Below the pieces are notes generated by a model. That model saw only the letters and a program-made list of their open reading frames with translations. It had not been told where the DNA came from and did no database searches. The position numbers were made by a program, and so were the translations under genes. From assembly GCA_949284685.1 (NCBI GenBank), contig CASDWE010000002.1, positions 1 through 64,000 on the forward strand: a stretch of 64,000 nucleotides of DNA. The letters run 5' to 3'. The stretch's first letter is position 1. Every line of letters begins with the position of its first letter. This document shows positions 1-6,537 of the stretch, one piece after another. This DNA comes from an uncultured bacterium (GTDB taxonomy: Bacteria; Bacillota_I; Bacilli_A; RFN20; CAG-826).

Positions 1-133
1 ATTTACCTGCACCTGATTCACCTAATATAAAAACAAGACCATTATTTGGAAAAGTTAAGTTAATATCATTTAAAGCATTAACTAGACGAGATTTGTTTTT
101 ATATGTTTTATATATATGAGATAAGGTGAGCAT
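1..133 (-). CDS. ABC transporter ATP-binding protein, N-terminal part (cut by window edge)
   Basis: The first 44 codons of a gene running off the left edge. The translation begins MLTLSHIYKTYK and reaches GESGAGK, a Walker A (P-loop) motif, at about residues 38-44. This layout (short beta strand, 'Y' stacking position, then P-loop near residue 40) is that of the ATPase of FtsX/MacB-type exporters, and it resembles the start of the large fused ABC protein at 44916-47003. The start is the ATG at 133-131; I see no strong ribosome binding site before it. Whether a permease is fused downstream cannot be seen here. The ATPase identity is sure; the substrate is unknown. Confidence 0.85.
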   Translation of the reverse strand, partial: MLTLSHIYKTYKNKSRLVNALNDINLTFPNNGLVFILGESGAGK

Positions 134-228
134 ATTAAATATTATTATACATTTTGCGATAATAAAAAGCATATGGATTTAATTTAGTAATAAATATAGA
201 AACGTTTTATTTATTTTTAATATTGCAT

Positions 229-234
229 TAAAAT
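229..234 (+). promoter_or_regulatory. -10 hexamer of a leaderless gene
   Basis: TAAAAT lies exactly 6 nt before the ATG at 241, and no Shine-Dalgarno sequence is present. Transcription would start at or next to the A of the start codon. Confidence 0.5.
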
Positions 235-240
235 AAAAAT

Positions 241-879
241 ATGAAAACACCAGATAAAAAATATTTTATAGATAATAAAAAAATAATTGATACAATTGAA
301 AGCGTTTTAAATCCTGATGAAAATATTTTATGGAAAGGAAAACCTCTTAAGAAATCATTTATTTTATCCGCTGTTTTAAAAATGTTACCACTAGTGATAT
401 TGTGGGTAGGAATTGATGTTACTTTAATTGTATGCTTTGCAATTTTTCTTGAAATTGACTGGTGGTTTTATTTAATTTTCGCGGTTTTCTTTTTATTTCA
501 TTTAATGCCTTTATGGATTTATATTTGGAATATAATTACTGCATTTAGACGACTAAAAATTGAAAAATACGCTTTCACAGATAAACGAATAATAATTAAA
601 AGAGGCTTTTTAGCTCCTAATATTATTTCAATTTATTATTCCTCTATCACTAGCATTAATTTAAGAATTGGCGTAATTGAAAAGGCATGTAAAGTTGGCG
701 ACATTTATATTGTTTCAGAAAATGGGAAATTTATAATCGAAGATATTTCTAACCCATATTATATTTATAGTGAACTTCAAAGAATCGCTAATGACATAAA
801 AAGCGATATCATTTATCCAAACAATCTTAGACCAAGCGAAAACAATGGTTATAAGACTAGTTATACAAATAAAAAATAA
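241..879 (+). CDS. PH-domain (bPH2/DUF304-like) membrane protein
   Basis: A 212-residue protein with two hydrophobic helices (about residues 40-70 and 75-100), followed by a soluble part matching the bacterial PH-domain pattern: 'YAFTDKRIIIKRGFL', a run of beta strands, then an I-x-x-V/I-x-S repeat. The family is membrane anchored and its biochemical role is mostly unknown. A short polar tail follows. The gene stands alone between a leftward ABC gene and a leftward ORF. Its start has no ribosome binding site but has a -10 box 6 nt upstream, so a leaderless transcript is likely. The domain call rests on the K-R-I-I-I-K-R-G motif and the topology; function is unassigned. Confidence 0.75.
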   Translation: MKTPDKKYFIDNKKIIDTIESVLNPDENILWKGKPLKKSFILSAVLKMLPLVILWVGIDVTLIVCFAIFLEIDWWFYLIFAVFFLFHLMPLWIYIWNIITAFRRLKIEKYAFTDKRIIIKRGFLAPNIISIYYSSITSINLRIGVIEKACKVGDIYIVSENGKFIIEDISNPYYIYSELQRIANDIKSDIIYPNNLRPSENNGYKTSYTNKK

Positions 880-910
880 ATATTAATAATATTTTGTTTA
901 AATCAATAAA

Positions 911-1408
911 TCAGATTGATAAATAAGATTCCACTACTGGAATTGTAGTATTATCGATATTTCTTACTTTTGCTGTAGCAAATAATCCTTCATTGTTGTT
1001 TAGCATGTCTAAATGTGTATCATCAGCGTATAAAGCATAAGCCACCACACCATCTTGTAAACTCGCCTCAACACGATCAAAATCAAAATAGCCATCAACA
1101 TTTTCAAATAAAGGAGCAATAAAATACATAAATTCTTGTTTAATTTCATTATCTTCATCGGTAAATGTTAATACTCTTGTATGATTGTTGACCATTTCAA
1201 ATTTTTCTTCTAAATTAAGATTTTTAATCTTATGCAATGTGCCAAAGCGATTGAAAGTATCAATATCATATTCGCCATCATTACGATCGATAATAACATT
1301 AGATTCATCAATGCTTACTACATCACTACTGCCATTTTTTAAATAAAAATGTTTCATAAATCCATCTTGATTTAAATAACCTGAGTTTACATTTTCATTA
1401 TCGTACAT
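911..1408 (-). CDS. Hypothetical acidic protein, possibly a 5'-truncated remnant
   Basis: An open frame of 165 codons whose translation is protein-like (acidic, beta-rich; motifs FGTLHKIKNL and FDFDRVEASL), but I do not recognise a family. The first codon is ATG at 1408. No ribosome binding site or -10 box precedes it, and the upstream 100 bases are unlike the surroundings: two copies of TTACACGGC, an inverted repeat, and higher GC. The N-terminus starts abruptly without a signal peptide or domain boundary. The pieces look like the C-terminal part of a surface or secreted protein whose 5' end was lost, next to the 3' side of tRNA-Ser. It could also be an intact small orphan gene. Confidence 0.45.
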   Translation of the reverse strand: MYDNENVNSGYLNQDGFMKHFYLKNGSSDVVSIDESNVIIDRNDGEYDIDTFNRFGTLHKIKNLNLEEKFEMVNNHTRVLTFTDEDNEIKQEFMYFIAPLFENVDGYFDFDRVEASLQDGVVAYALYADDTHLDMLNNNEGLFATAKVRNIDNTTIPVVESYLSI

Positions 1409-1410
1409 AT

Positions 1411-1484
1411 ATACACACTCATCGTGTATGAGTATCTCAAAAATTTAACTATTACACGGCAAATTGGTTATACGCTTACACGGC
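1411..1484. repeat. Small inverted and direct repeats upstream of the orphan ORF
   Basis: ACTCAT-cgtgt-ATGAGT forms an inverted repeat at 1417-1433, interleaved with ATACAC/GTGTAT (1411-1416 and 1424-1429). TTACACGGC occurs twice, at 1452-1460 and 1476-1484, 24 nt apart. Nothing comparable is seen in other intergenic regions here. Role unknown: operator, remnant of a mobile element, or RNA hairpin. Confidence 0.6.
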
Positions 1485-1519
1485 GCAAAAACCGAAAACC
1501 TGCGATATATCGTATAAAA

Positions 1520-1558
1520 TAAAAAATGTCTGCACACCCCTTTCGAAATATCAGACAT
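1520..1558 (-). terminator. Terminator of tRNA-Ser(CGA)
   Basis: On the minus strand ATGTCTG (1558-1552) pairs with CAGACAT (1532-1526) across a 19-nt loop, followed by TTTTTTATTTTAT. The hairpin begins 12 nt after the tRNA CCA end. Confidence 0.7.
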
Positions 1559-1570
1559 AAATAACCATTA

Positions 1571-1661
1571 TGGCGGAGGAAAAGGGATTCGAACCCTTGC
1601 AAGGCTTGCACCTTCTATCAGTTTTCGAAACTGACCCCTTCAACCGCTTGGGTATTCCTCC
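1571..1661 (-). tRNA. tRNA-Ser (anticodon CGA)
   Basis: A 91-nt class II tRNA with acceptor stem GGAGGAA/TTCCTCC, discriminator G and encoded CCA. The anticodon stem TCAGT/ACTGA encloses the loop TTCGAAA, giving anticodon CGA (reads UCG). It has a long variable arm and the T-loop TTCGAAT. The acceptor and T arm are almost identical to those of tRNA-Ser(GGA) at 15050. A terminator hairpin follows. Confidence 0.95.
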
Positions 1662-1671
1662 AACAAAATAC

Positions 1672-2694
1672 TTATTTTATCGGATTTATGAAAAATTTTC
1701 CATAAACTTGTTGAATATTTGTTACTTCAATGAATGCATTCGCATCAGTGCTTCTAACAACTCGAACAACTTTTTTTACTTCGCTTGAAGACACTACCAT
1801 AATTAAAACATAACGTTCTTTTTTTGAATAGCCTCCACGAGCATTACTAATTGTTACGCTATGTGGGAAATTTGCAATTAAAACATCACTTAGATGTTCT
1901 TTTGTTGTTATAATTTGGATTTGAACTTTCTTATTTCTTACGTTAATTAAGTCAATAACTAACACTACCACAACTAAATATACAGCAGCATATAACATAC
2001 CAATAATAGGATCGACTAATTGTTCATTATTTTCAGGATGAACAGCGATATTAATAAGATGAAGGACTGTGTATAAAATAATGATGGTAACATTTGTTAT
2101 TCCAGTATATTTTCCAGTATTAGCGCTTTTTTTAAGTGAAATATAATATGTTAAAATATCGATCCCACCACAAGAAAAATATCCTTTAAACGCTAATGCA
2201 CTACTTAATCCTGTACAAACGCCAGCAAACAAAGCCCGAGATAAGATTGAATTTTTAATTAAATCGCTACTTGCTATATCTTTAATCAAACTAGTTTCTT
2301 GAAGTGCTGACATAAAAACAGATGTCAATGCAACATTTACCAATGTCAAAATAGCAAAACGTTTTCCAATAAACTTAAAAGCAAAAATTATTAAAGGAAC
2401 ATTTACAACAAAAAAGAAAATAGATTGAATAAGATTACCTGGAACATTAACTCCAAAAATAAGAAAAATCATATTAGCAATTTGGCCTACACCACTAGCG
2501 CCACCAGTAATGATTGTCATCTCACCAACATCGCTTCCTGTAGCAAAACAGCAAAAACCAAAACCAAATATAAAAGCTGCTACTGCAGCTAAAACTAAGG
2601 AAAAGATATATTCAAGTGTAAATCTTAAAACACGATGATCGAAAAAATAATTATGAATTTTTCTCTTAATTCTTTTTATTCTTGCGTTTTTCAT
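1672..2694 (-). CDS. YitT-family membrane protein (DUF161 + DUF2179)
   Basis: 340 residues: a basic N-terminus, about five to six hydrophobic helices up to residue 250, then a soluble C-terminal DUF2179-like domain (about residues 255-335, 'VQIQIITTKEHLSDVLI', 'GGYSKKERYVLIMVV'). The TGGASGVGQIA and CGGIDILTYY motifs in the membrane part are typical of the YitT/YqfU family. The family is abundant in Firmicutes and its transport substrate is not established. The gene is monocistronic, facing the tRNA-Ser. No good ribosome binding site precedes the ATG; TATATC 8 nt upstream could be a -10 for a leaderless message. Confidence 0.85.
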   Translation of the reverse strand: MKNARIKRIKRKIHNYFFDHRVLRFTLEYIFSLVLAAVAAFIFGFGFCCFATGSDVGEMTIITGGASGVGQIANMIFLIFGVNVPGNLIQSIFFFVVNVPLIIFAFKFIGKRFAILTLVNVALTSVFMSALQETSLIKDIASSDLIKNSILSRALFAGVCTGLSSALAFKGYFSCGGIDILTYYISLKKSANTGKYTGITNVTIIILYTVLHLINIAVHPENNEQLVDPIIGMLYAAVYLVVVVLVIDLINVRNKKVQIQIITTKEHLSDVLIANFPHSVTISNARGGYSKKERYVLIMVVSSSEVKKVVRVVRSTDANAFIEVTNIQQVYGKFFINPIK

Positions 2695-2756
2695 TGTTCT
2701 ACGATATATATTTTATCGACATATATATAAAAAACAATCTTTTAAATAAATTTTGT

Positions 2757-2785
2757 TTGAAAACGTATCATTGTAATGATAAAAT
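2757..2785 (+). promoter_or_regulatory. Sigma-A type promoter
   Basis: TTGAAA (2757-2762), 17-nt spacer, TAAAAT (2780-2785), upstream of the membrane thioredoxin-like gene, which also has a full AGGAGG ribosome binding site. Confidence 0.75.
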
Positions 2786-2818
2786 CAAAACGCTATATTT
2801 ATATAGGAGGTCTTTTAG

Positions 2819-3646
2819 ATGGGTGTATTAAGAGCAATCGGCGGGTTCTTCGCTAAGATAGGTAGGTGGATTAGAGACACAGCTTGGGTCCAACCTCTTC
2901 TTATCGTTGGTGGAATTTTTGCCATTATATTCTCTATTCCATATATTGTTGATGGTGTTCAAGGATGGTTTGATTCTGGAAACGCAAGTGAAAATTTCTA
3001 TCGCAGTTTCCAATTATCATTAGAAAATTCAGATGAACGTAGTTCTGATGCAGATAATTTATTATATTATATTGAAAAGCAAGAACAAGGCGTTGCAACC
3101 GCAGAAGATGAAGAAAAATATGGCACACAATTTTTCTTGATGTTCGTCCAACGTTCATGTGCTGGATGCGAAACTGTTCAACCTGGTTTTGAAACATTAC
3201 AACGTAACTGGAATTCTAGTGAATTTATTCCTAATAGCGAAGTAAGTGATGAATTCAAACTTTATACTATTTTTATCGATGAAGAAACTGATGCTGAATT
3301 AAATGGATCAGAAACAACTTTCACAAAATATTTTTGGGATAATCATGCTGGATTTTTTGAACAAGCCGCTACAAGCGTTGAAGATCGTCCATATTATGCA
3401 TATATGGGTGGTGAATCAAGTGATTATGCTGGTTTATTAAATGATATTTCTGAACCAGAAACATTCCAAACACCAACGATATTCATGATTGATTTTGAAA
3501 ATCCTGAATCTCCAACATGGACTTATGGTATAAGTGATATCTTGTTTAATTTTGAGGGTCGCGATGGCGGTACATCAAACTATGCATTAGCAAGAACACT
3601 TATTGATTGTTGGAATCATTCTGGTGTATTTAACGGAGACAAATAA
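2819..3646 (+). CDS. Membrane-anchored thioredoxin-like protein with CAGC motif
   Basis: 275 residues. A single N-terminal anchor helix (about 24-44) precedes an extracytoplasmic domain. 'FFLMFVQRSCAGCETVQPGF' at about residues 105-124 has the beta strand followed by C114-x-x-C117 that marks a thioredoxin fold, and a later 'ETFQTPTIFMIDFENP' looks like the cis-Pro strand of that fold. A thiol redox role outside the membrane is inferred from this; I cannot name a defined subfamily. The insert between the CxxC and the cis-Pro segment is longer than in plain thioredoxin. Expression signals are strong (promoter, AGGAGG, own terminator), so it is a single-gene unit. Confidence 0.6.
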   Translation: MGVLRAIGGFFAKIGRWIRDTAWVQPLLIVGGIFAIIFSIPYIVDGVQGWFDSGNASENFYRSFQLSLENSDERSSDADNLLYYIEKQEQGVATAEDEEKYGTQFFLMFVQRSCAGCETVQPGFETLQRNWNSSEFIPNSEVSDEFKLYTIFIDEETDAELNGSETTFTKYFWDNHAGFFEQAATSVEDRPYYAYMGGESSDYAGLLNDISEPETFQTPTIFMIDFENPESPTWTYGISDILFNFEGRDGGTSNYALARTLIDCWNHSGVFNGDK

Positions 3647-3652
3647 TTATAT

Positions 3653-3676
3653 AAGGCACTTGAAAGTGCCTTTTTT
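3653..3676 (+). terminator. Rho-independent terminator
   Basis: AAGGCACT-TGAA-AGTGCCTT hairpin running into TTTTTT, 7 nt after the stop codon of the thioredoxin-like gene. Confidence 0.9.
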
Positions 3677-3684
3677 AAATCAAA

Positions 3685-4425
3685 ATGAAAAACGAATATT
3701 TTTTAAAATATGAAATAGACAATGATGTTTTAGCCATTACATCATTTTCATCAAGCGGAAATCTTGCTTATCAAGTTGAAAATGATTTTAATAATGTTTT
3801 TAATAATCGTGAAAAATTATTTAAAAAATTGAATATTAATTCTAAAGATGTGGTTTATGTTTATCAAAGCCACAGTGATATTACTTTAAAAGCTACTTCT
3901 TTAGATAAATCAAAAGGTTATAAATCGTTTGAAAGCGGGATGAAATGCGATGGTTTATATACATTTGAAGAAAATGTTCCACTTGCTATTTTTCACGCTG
4001 ACTGTGTTCCAATATTTTTATATAGCAAAATTGATCACTTTGTTGGAATAATCCATGCTGGTTATAAAGGTAGTTTTAAACAAGTTAGTAAAAAGGCGAT
4101 TCAAACAATCAAAAAAGAAGGTATAAACCCAGAAAATATAATGGTGTTTATTGGTCCAAATATGTCTTATATTCATTATCATTTGCAAGACTACGAATAT
4201 GAATTTTTAAAAAATATTAATCATTTATCTGCTATAAAGACAATCAAAGATAATAAATATCTTGATGTTGAACAAATGAATATACTCGATTTAGTGGACG
4301 AAGGTATCAATTTAAAAAATATACATTCTTGTCATATTGATACTTATTCTGATGAAAGATGTTTTTCTGCAAAAAAAGATACAATACAAAAAAGAATGAT
4401 TTCTTTGATAATGCTTAAAAAATAA
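3685..4425 (+). CDS. pgeF: Polyphenol oxidase-fold purine nucleosidase/multicopper-like protein (YfiH/PgeF family)
   Basis: 246 residues with the three signature pieces of the YfiH/YlmD family: 'QSHSD' (first zinc histidine), 'FHADCVPIF' with the catalytic Cys, and 'IIHAGYKGS', where most members have HAGWRG; 'CFSAKKD' closes the protein. Members act on purine nucleosides (adenosine deamination and phosphorolysis) and have also been tied to peptidoglycan editing; which applies here is open. The start ATG is 8 nt after the U-tract of the previous terminator and has no ribosome binding site. The gene ends 3 nt before the convergent coaD gene. Confidence 0.85.
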   Translation: MKNEYFLKYEIDNDVLAITSFSSSGNLAYQVENDFNNVFNNREKLFKKLNINSKDVVYVYQSHSDITLKATSLDKSKGYKSFESGMKCDGLYTFEENVPLAIFHADCVPIFLYSKIDHFVGIIHAGYKGSFKQVSKKAIQTIKKEGINPENIMVFIGPNMSYIHYHLQDYEYEFLKNINHLSAIKTIKDNKYLDVEQMNILDLVDEGINLKNIHSCHIDTYSDERCFSAKKDTIQKRMISLIMLKK

Positions 4426-4428
4426 TTT

Positions 4429-4905
4429 TTATTTTAATTTATTTAAATGTTTTAAGACAGGAGCGGGAACTAAGCTAGAAACATCCATTCCATTTTCAAA
4501 TAGTTCCATGACTGTTGAAGAATTTATAAATGACTTATCGTTATGACCCATAAAGAAAATCATATCTATATCAGGATTACAAAACTCGTTTGCCGCGGCT
4601 AATTGAAATTCATATTCAAAATCAGTAACTGCCCTTAATCCACGAATCAAATGTTTTGCCCCTACTTTTTTAGCATAATCAACTGTTAATCCATCTGTTA
4701 TATCAACGCTGACATTAGGATAGTCATGAATAATTTCTTTAATCATTTCCAATCTCTCGTTAATAGAAAACCTAGATTTCTTTTTTGAGTTATTAGCGAT
4801 TAATACAATGACTTCATCAAATACTTCTAATGATCTTTTTAAAATATCCAAATGTCCAATAGTCATCGGATCAAAACTTCCAGGATATATTGCTATTTTT
4901 TTCAT
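4429..4905 (-). CDS. coaD: Phosphopantetheine adenylyltransferase
   Basis: Transfers AMP from ATP to 4'-phosphopantetheine, the fourth step of coenzyme A synthesis. 158 residues; 'YPGSFDPMTIGHLDIL' holds the nucleotidyltransferase SFDPxxxGH motif, and 'HLIRGLRAVTDFEYE' and the C-terminal 'FINSSTVMEL' are also typical. I chose the ATG at 4905 and not one four codons earlier: the earlier ATG overlaps the GGAGGG ribosome binding site, and the chosen ATG overlaps the rsmD stop as ATGA. Gene order ricF-rsmD-coaD matches Bacillus ylbF-(ylbG)-ylbH-ylbI. Confidence 0.95.
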   Translation of the reverse strand: MKKIAIYPGSFDPMTIGHLDILKRSLEVFDEVIVLIANNSKKKSRFSINERLEMIKEIIHDYPNVSVDITDGLTVDYAKKVGAKHLIRGLRAVTDFEYEFQLAAANEFCNPDIDMIFFMGHNDKSFINSSTVMELFENGMDVSSLVPAPVLKHLNKLK

Positions 4906-5456
4906 GCTTCCCTCCACATCACATATATTATTGTATCTTTATATTTATATTGTTTCACCTTAAATGAATTTATTTCTTTTAAAAAATTTAAAATATGGTC
5001 GCATTCAATAATAATTCTAGAATTACTGCTCAATAAATTGTTAGTAAGCATATATTGAATAATTTGTTCGTATATTTCTTCTTTATAAGGGGGATCAATA
5101 AAAACAATATCAAAAATTATATTATTGTTTTTATAATAGCGTAAGCAATCATTAAAATCTAAGTTAGTTATTTTAAAAGAATAGTTAGGTATTTGAAGAG
5201 AATTAATATTGTCCTGAATTGTTTTAATTGATAAATCTAATATATCATTGAAATAGACTTTTTTAGCACCTAAAGATATCGATTCTAATCCATATGCCCC
5301 ACTTCCTGCAAAAAGATCTAAAACAACACAATTTACTAAATCGTGATTTAAAATGTTAAACACCGCTTCTCTTACTCGATCTTTTGTAGGACGAACCGTC
5401 TTTATTAAGGGATATTTAATTTGTCTAGAACGATATATACCATTAATTATTCTCAT
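4902..5456 (-). CDS. rsmD: 16S rRNA (guanine-N2-966) methyltransferase RsmD
   Basis: 184 residues, the usual length. The AdoMet-binding motif 'VLDLFAGSGAYGLES' is at about residues 45-59, and the catalytic 'FIDPPYKE' motif of N2-guanine/N6-adenine methyltransferases is at about 120. The N-terminal 'IINGIYRSRQI' and 'RPTKDRVREAVFNIL' are family signatures. It lies 1 nt after ricF and overlaps coaD by 4 nt, so the three genes form one transcript. There is no clear ribosome binding site, so coupling to ricF is likely. Confidence 0.95.
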   Translation of the reverse strand: MRIINGIYRSRQIKYPLIKTVRPTKDRVREAVFNILNHDLVNCVVLDLFAGSGAYGLESISLGAKKVYFNDILDLSIKTIQDNINSLQIPNYSFKITNLDFNDCLRYYKNNNIIFDIVFIDPPYKEEIYEQIIQYMLTNNLLSSNSRIIIECDHILNFLKEINSFKVKQYKYKDTIIYVMWREA

Positions 5457-5457
5457 A

Positions 5458-5811
5458 CTATTTAAAATTCAATCCTTGTTTAAAATCATCAAAAATATTT
5501 TTGTTAATTTCTTGATATATTTTTTTAACTTTTAAATACTGTTCATCATATTGTTTAACAATAGCAAGATTATGGAGATTATGATAATCATCCATCATTT
5601 GATTATATAACTTATTTTGTGTTTCTTTATTTTCGTTGTGTTTTAATGAGTCGTTATATTTTAAACTGGACATATCGAGACGATATGCCAAAATTTTAAA
5701 TTGATCATCAGCTAGCATTTCTTTTTCTAATTTGTCTAGCAATTGTATATCTTTGTTATTTGATAACGCCTCTTTTAAACTTAAAACTTTTTGATAAATA
5801 ATATCATCCAT
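5458..5811 (-). CDS. ricF: YlbF/RicF-family RNase Y accessory protein
   Basis: 117 residues, all-alpha Com_YlbF-type protein ('KEALSNNKDIQLLDKLEKEM', 'YNDSL..N', 'YNQMMDDYHNL'). I chose MDDIIYQ at 5811; the frame stays open further upstream but runs into the divergent def gene. In Bacillus YlbF (RicF) works with RicA and RicT to direct RNase Y cleavage and carries C-terminal cysteines that help bind iron-sulfur clusters. This copy is shorter and has no cysteine. Its place before rsmD-coaD matches Bacillus, and ylbG is missing. A TGCTAAATT -10-like element sits 8 nt before the start, with no ribosome binding site. Confidence 0.8.
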   Translation of the reverse strand: MDDIIYQKVLSLKEALSNNKDIQLLDKLEKEMLADDQFKILAYRLDMSSLKYNDSLKHNENKETQNKLYNQMMDDYHNLHNLAIVKQYDEQYLKVKKIYQEINKNIFDDFKQGLNFK

Positions 5812-5880
5812 ACAAAAATAATTTAGCATAATTTTTACAATTTTAAAAAAGATAGATGTGTTATAGTGGCAGTATTGTGA

Positions 5881-5886
5881 TAAAAT
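5881..5886 (+). promoter_or_regulatory. Extended -10 promoter of def
   Basis: TGATAAAAT (TGn extended -10; hexamer 5881-5886) ends 8 nt before the def ATG. There is no ribosome binding site, so the message has at most one or two leader bases. Confidence 0.5.
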
Positions 5887-5894
5887 AACAAACG

Positions 5895-6437
5895 ATGAAA
5901 CTAAAAATTGTAAAAGATAACAAACCTTCTTTAAGAAAAAAGAGTATTCCTGTCGATTTACCACTATCGAGTGAAGACATCGAACTTTTATATTCAATGA
6001 ATGAATATTTAAAGCTTTCACAAGATGAAGAATACGCCAAAAAACACAACATGCGAGCGGGTGTAGGACTTGCCGCACCACAAGTTGGAGTTAATAAAAG
6101 AATGTTTGTGGTCTATATTAATGATGATGAAAATGTTTATAATTACATTTTAGTTAATCCAACGATAGTGGAAACATCTTCAAAGTTATGTGCTTTACGA
6201 AATGGTGAAGGATGTTTAAGCGTTGATAAAGAATATGATGGTTTAGTGCACCGACATTATAAAATTAAAATAAAAGCTTTCAATCTACTAACAAATAAAG
6301 AAGAAATTATTTCCGCTTGTGATTTTGTTGCAATTGTTCTTCAACACGAATACGATCATTTAGATGGAATCTTATTTTATGATCGAATTGATAAATTTAA
6401 TCCCTTAAAAGAAAAGGGAAACGAAATATTATTATAA
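5895..6437 (+). CDS. def: Peptide deformylase
   Basis: Removes the formyl group from the N-terminal Met of new proteins. 180 residues, the long Gram-positive (type 2) form. The three metal-site motifs are intact: GVGLAAPQ (residues 57-64), EGCLS (105-109, metal ligand C107) and HEYDH (151-155, two His ligands plus catalytic Glu). It is transcribed divergently from ricF from an 83-nt intergenic region. No terminator with a U-tract follows; a weak palindrome overlaps the 3' end (AATATTATT/AATAATATT). Confidence 0.97.
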   Translation: MKLKIVKDNKPSLRKKSIPVDLPLSSEDIELLYSMNEYLKLSQDEEYAKKHNMRAGVGLAAPQVGVNKRMFVVYINDDENVYNYILVNPTIVETSSKLCALRNGEGCLSVDKEYDGLVHRHYKIKIKAFNLLTNKEEIISACDFVAIVLQHEYDHLDGILFYDRIDKFNPLKEKGNEILL

Positions 6438-6463
6438 AAATAATATTAAAAGAGAAATAACGA

Positions 6464-6491
6464 TTGAATTTTAAATACTTCTTTTTATAAT
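6464..6491 (+). promoter_or_regulatory. Promoter of rnj
   Basis: TTGAAT (6464-6469), 16-nt spacer, TATAAT (6486-6491), about 40 nt before a TGAGGAG ribosome binding site. Confidence 0.75.
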
Positions 6492-6537
6492 TAAAGTATA
6501 CATTAAGACCCATATTAATATGTATTGAGGAGATTAT

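Noticed and set aside
1570-1788. A plus-strand frame starting in tRNA-Ser
   Set aside because: It is the complement of tRNA-Ser and of the end of the YitT gene.
4902-4917. Upstream ATG of coaD and similar 'MEV/MEG' N-termini (recA, gpmI, 2-TM protein)
   Set aside because: These ATGs are formed by the bases around GGAGG of the real ribosome binding site; the next in-frame ATG is correctly spaced and, for coaD, overlaps the upstream stop as ATGA.
5812-6081. N-terminal extension of the RicF frame
   Set aside because: It would overlap the divergent def gene on the opposite strand, and the extension has no similarity to the family.
6400-6440. Palindrome AATATTATT/AATAATATT at the end of def as terminator
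   Set aside because: No U-tract follows on the plus strand, and the stem is pure A-T; too weak to call.
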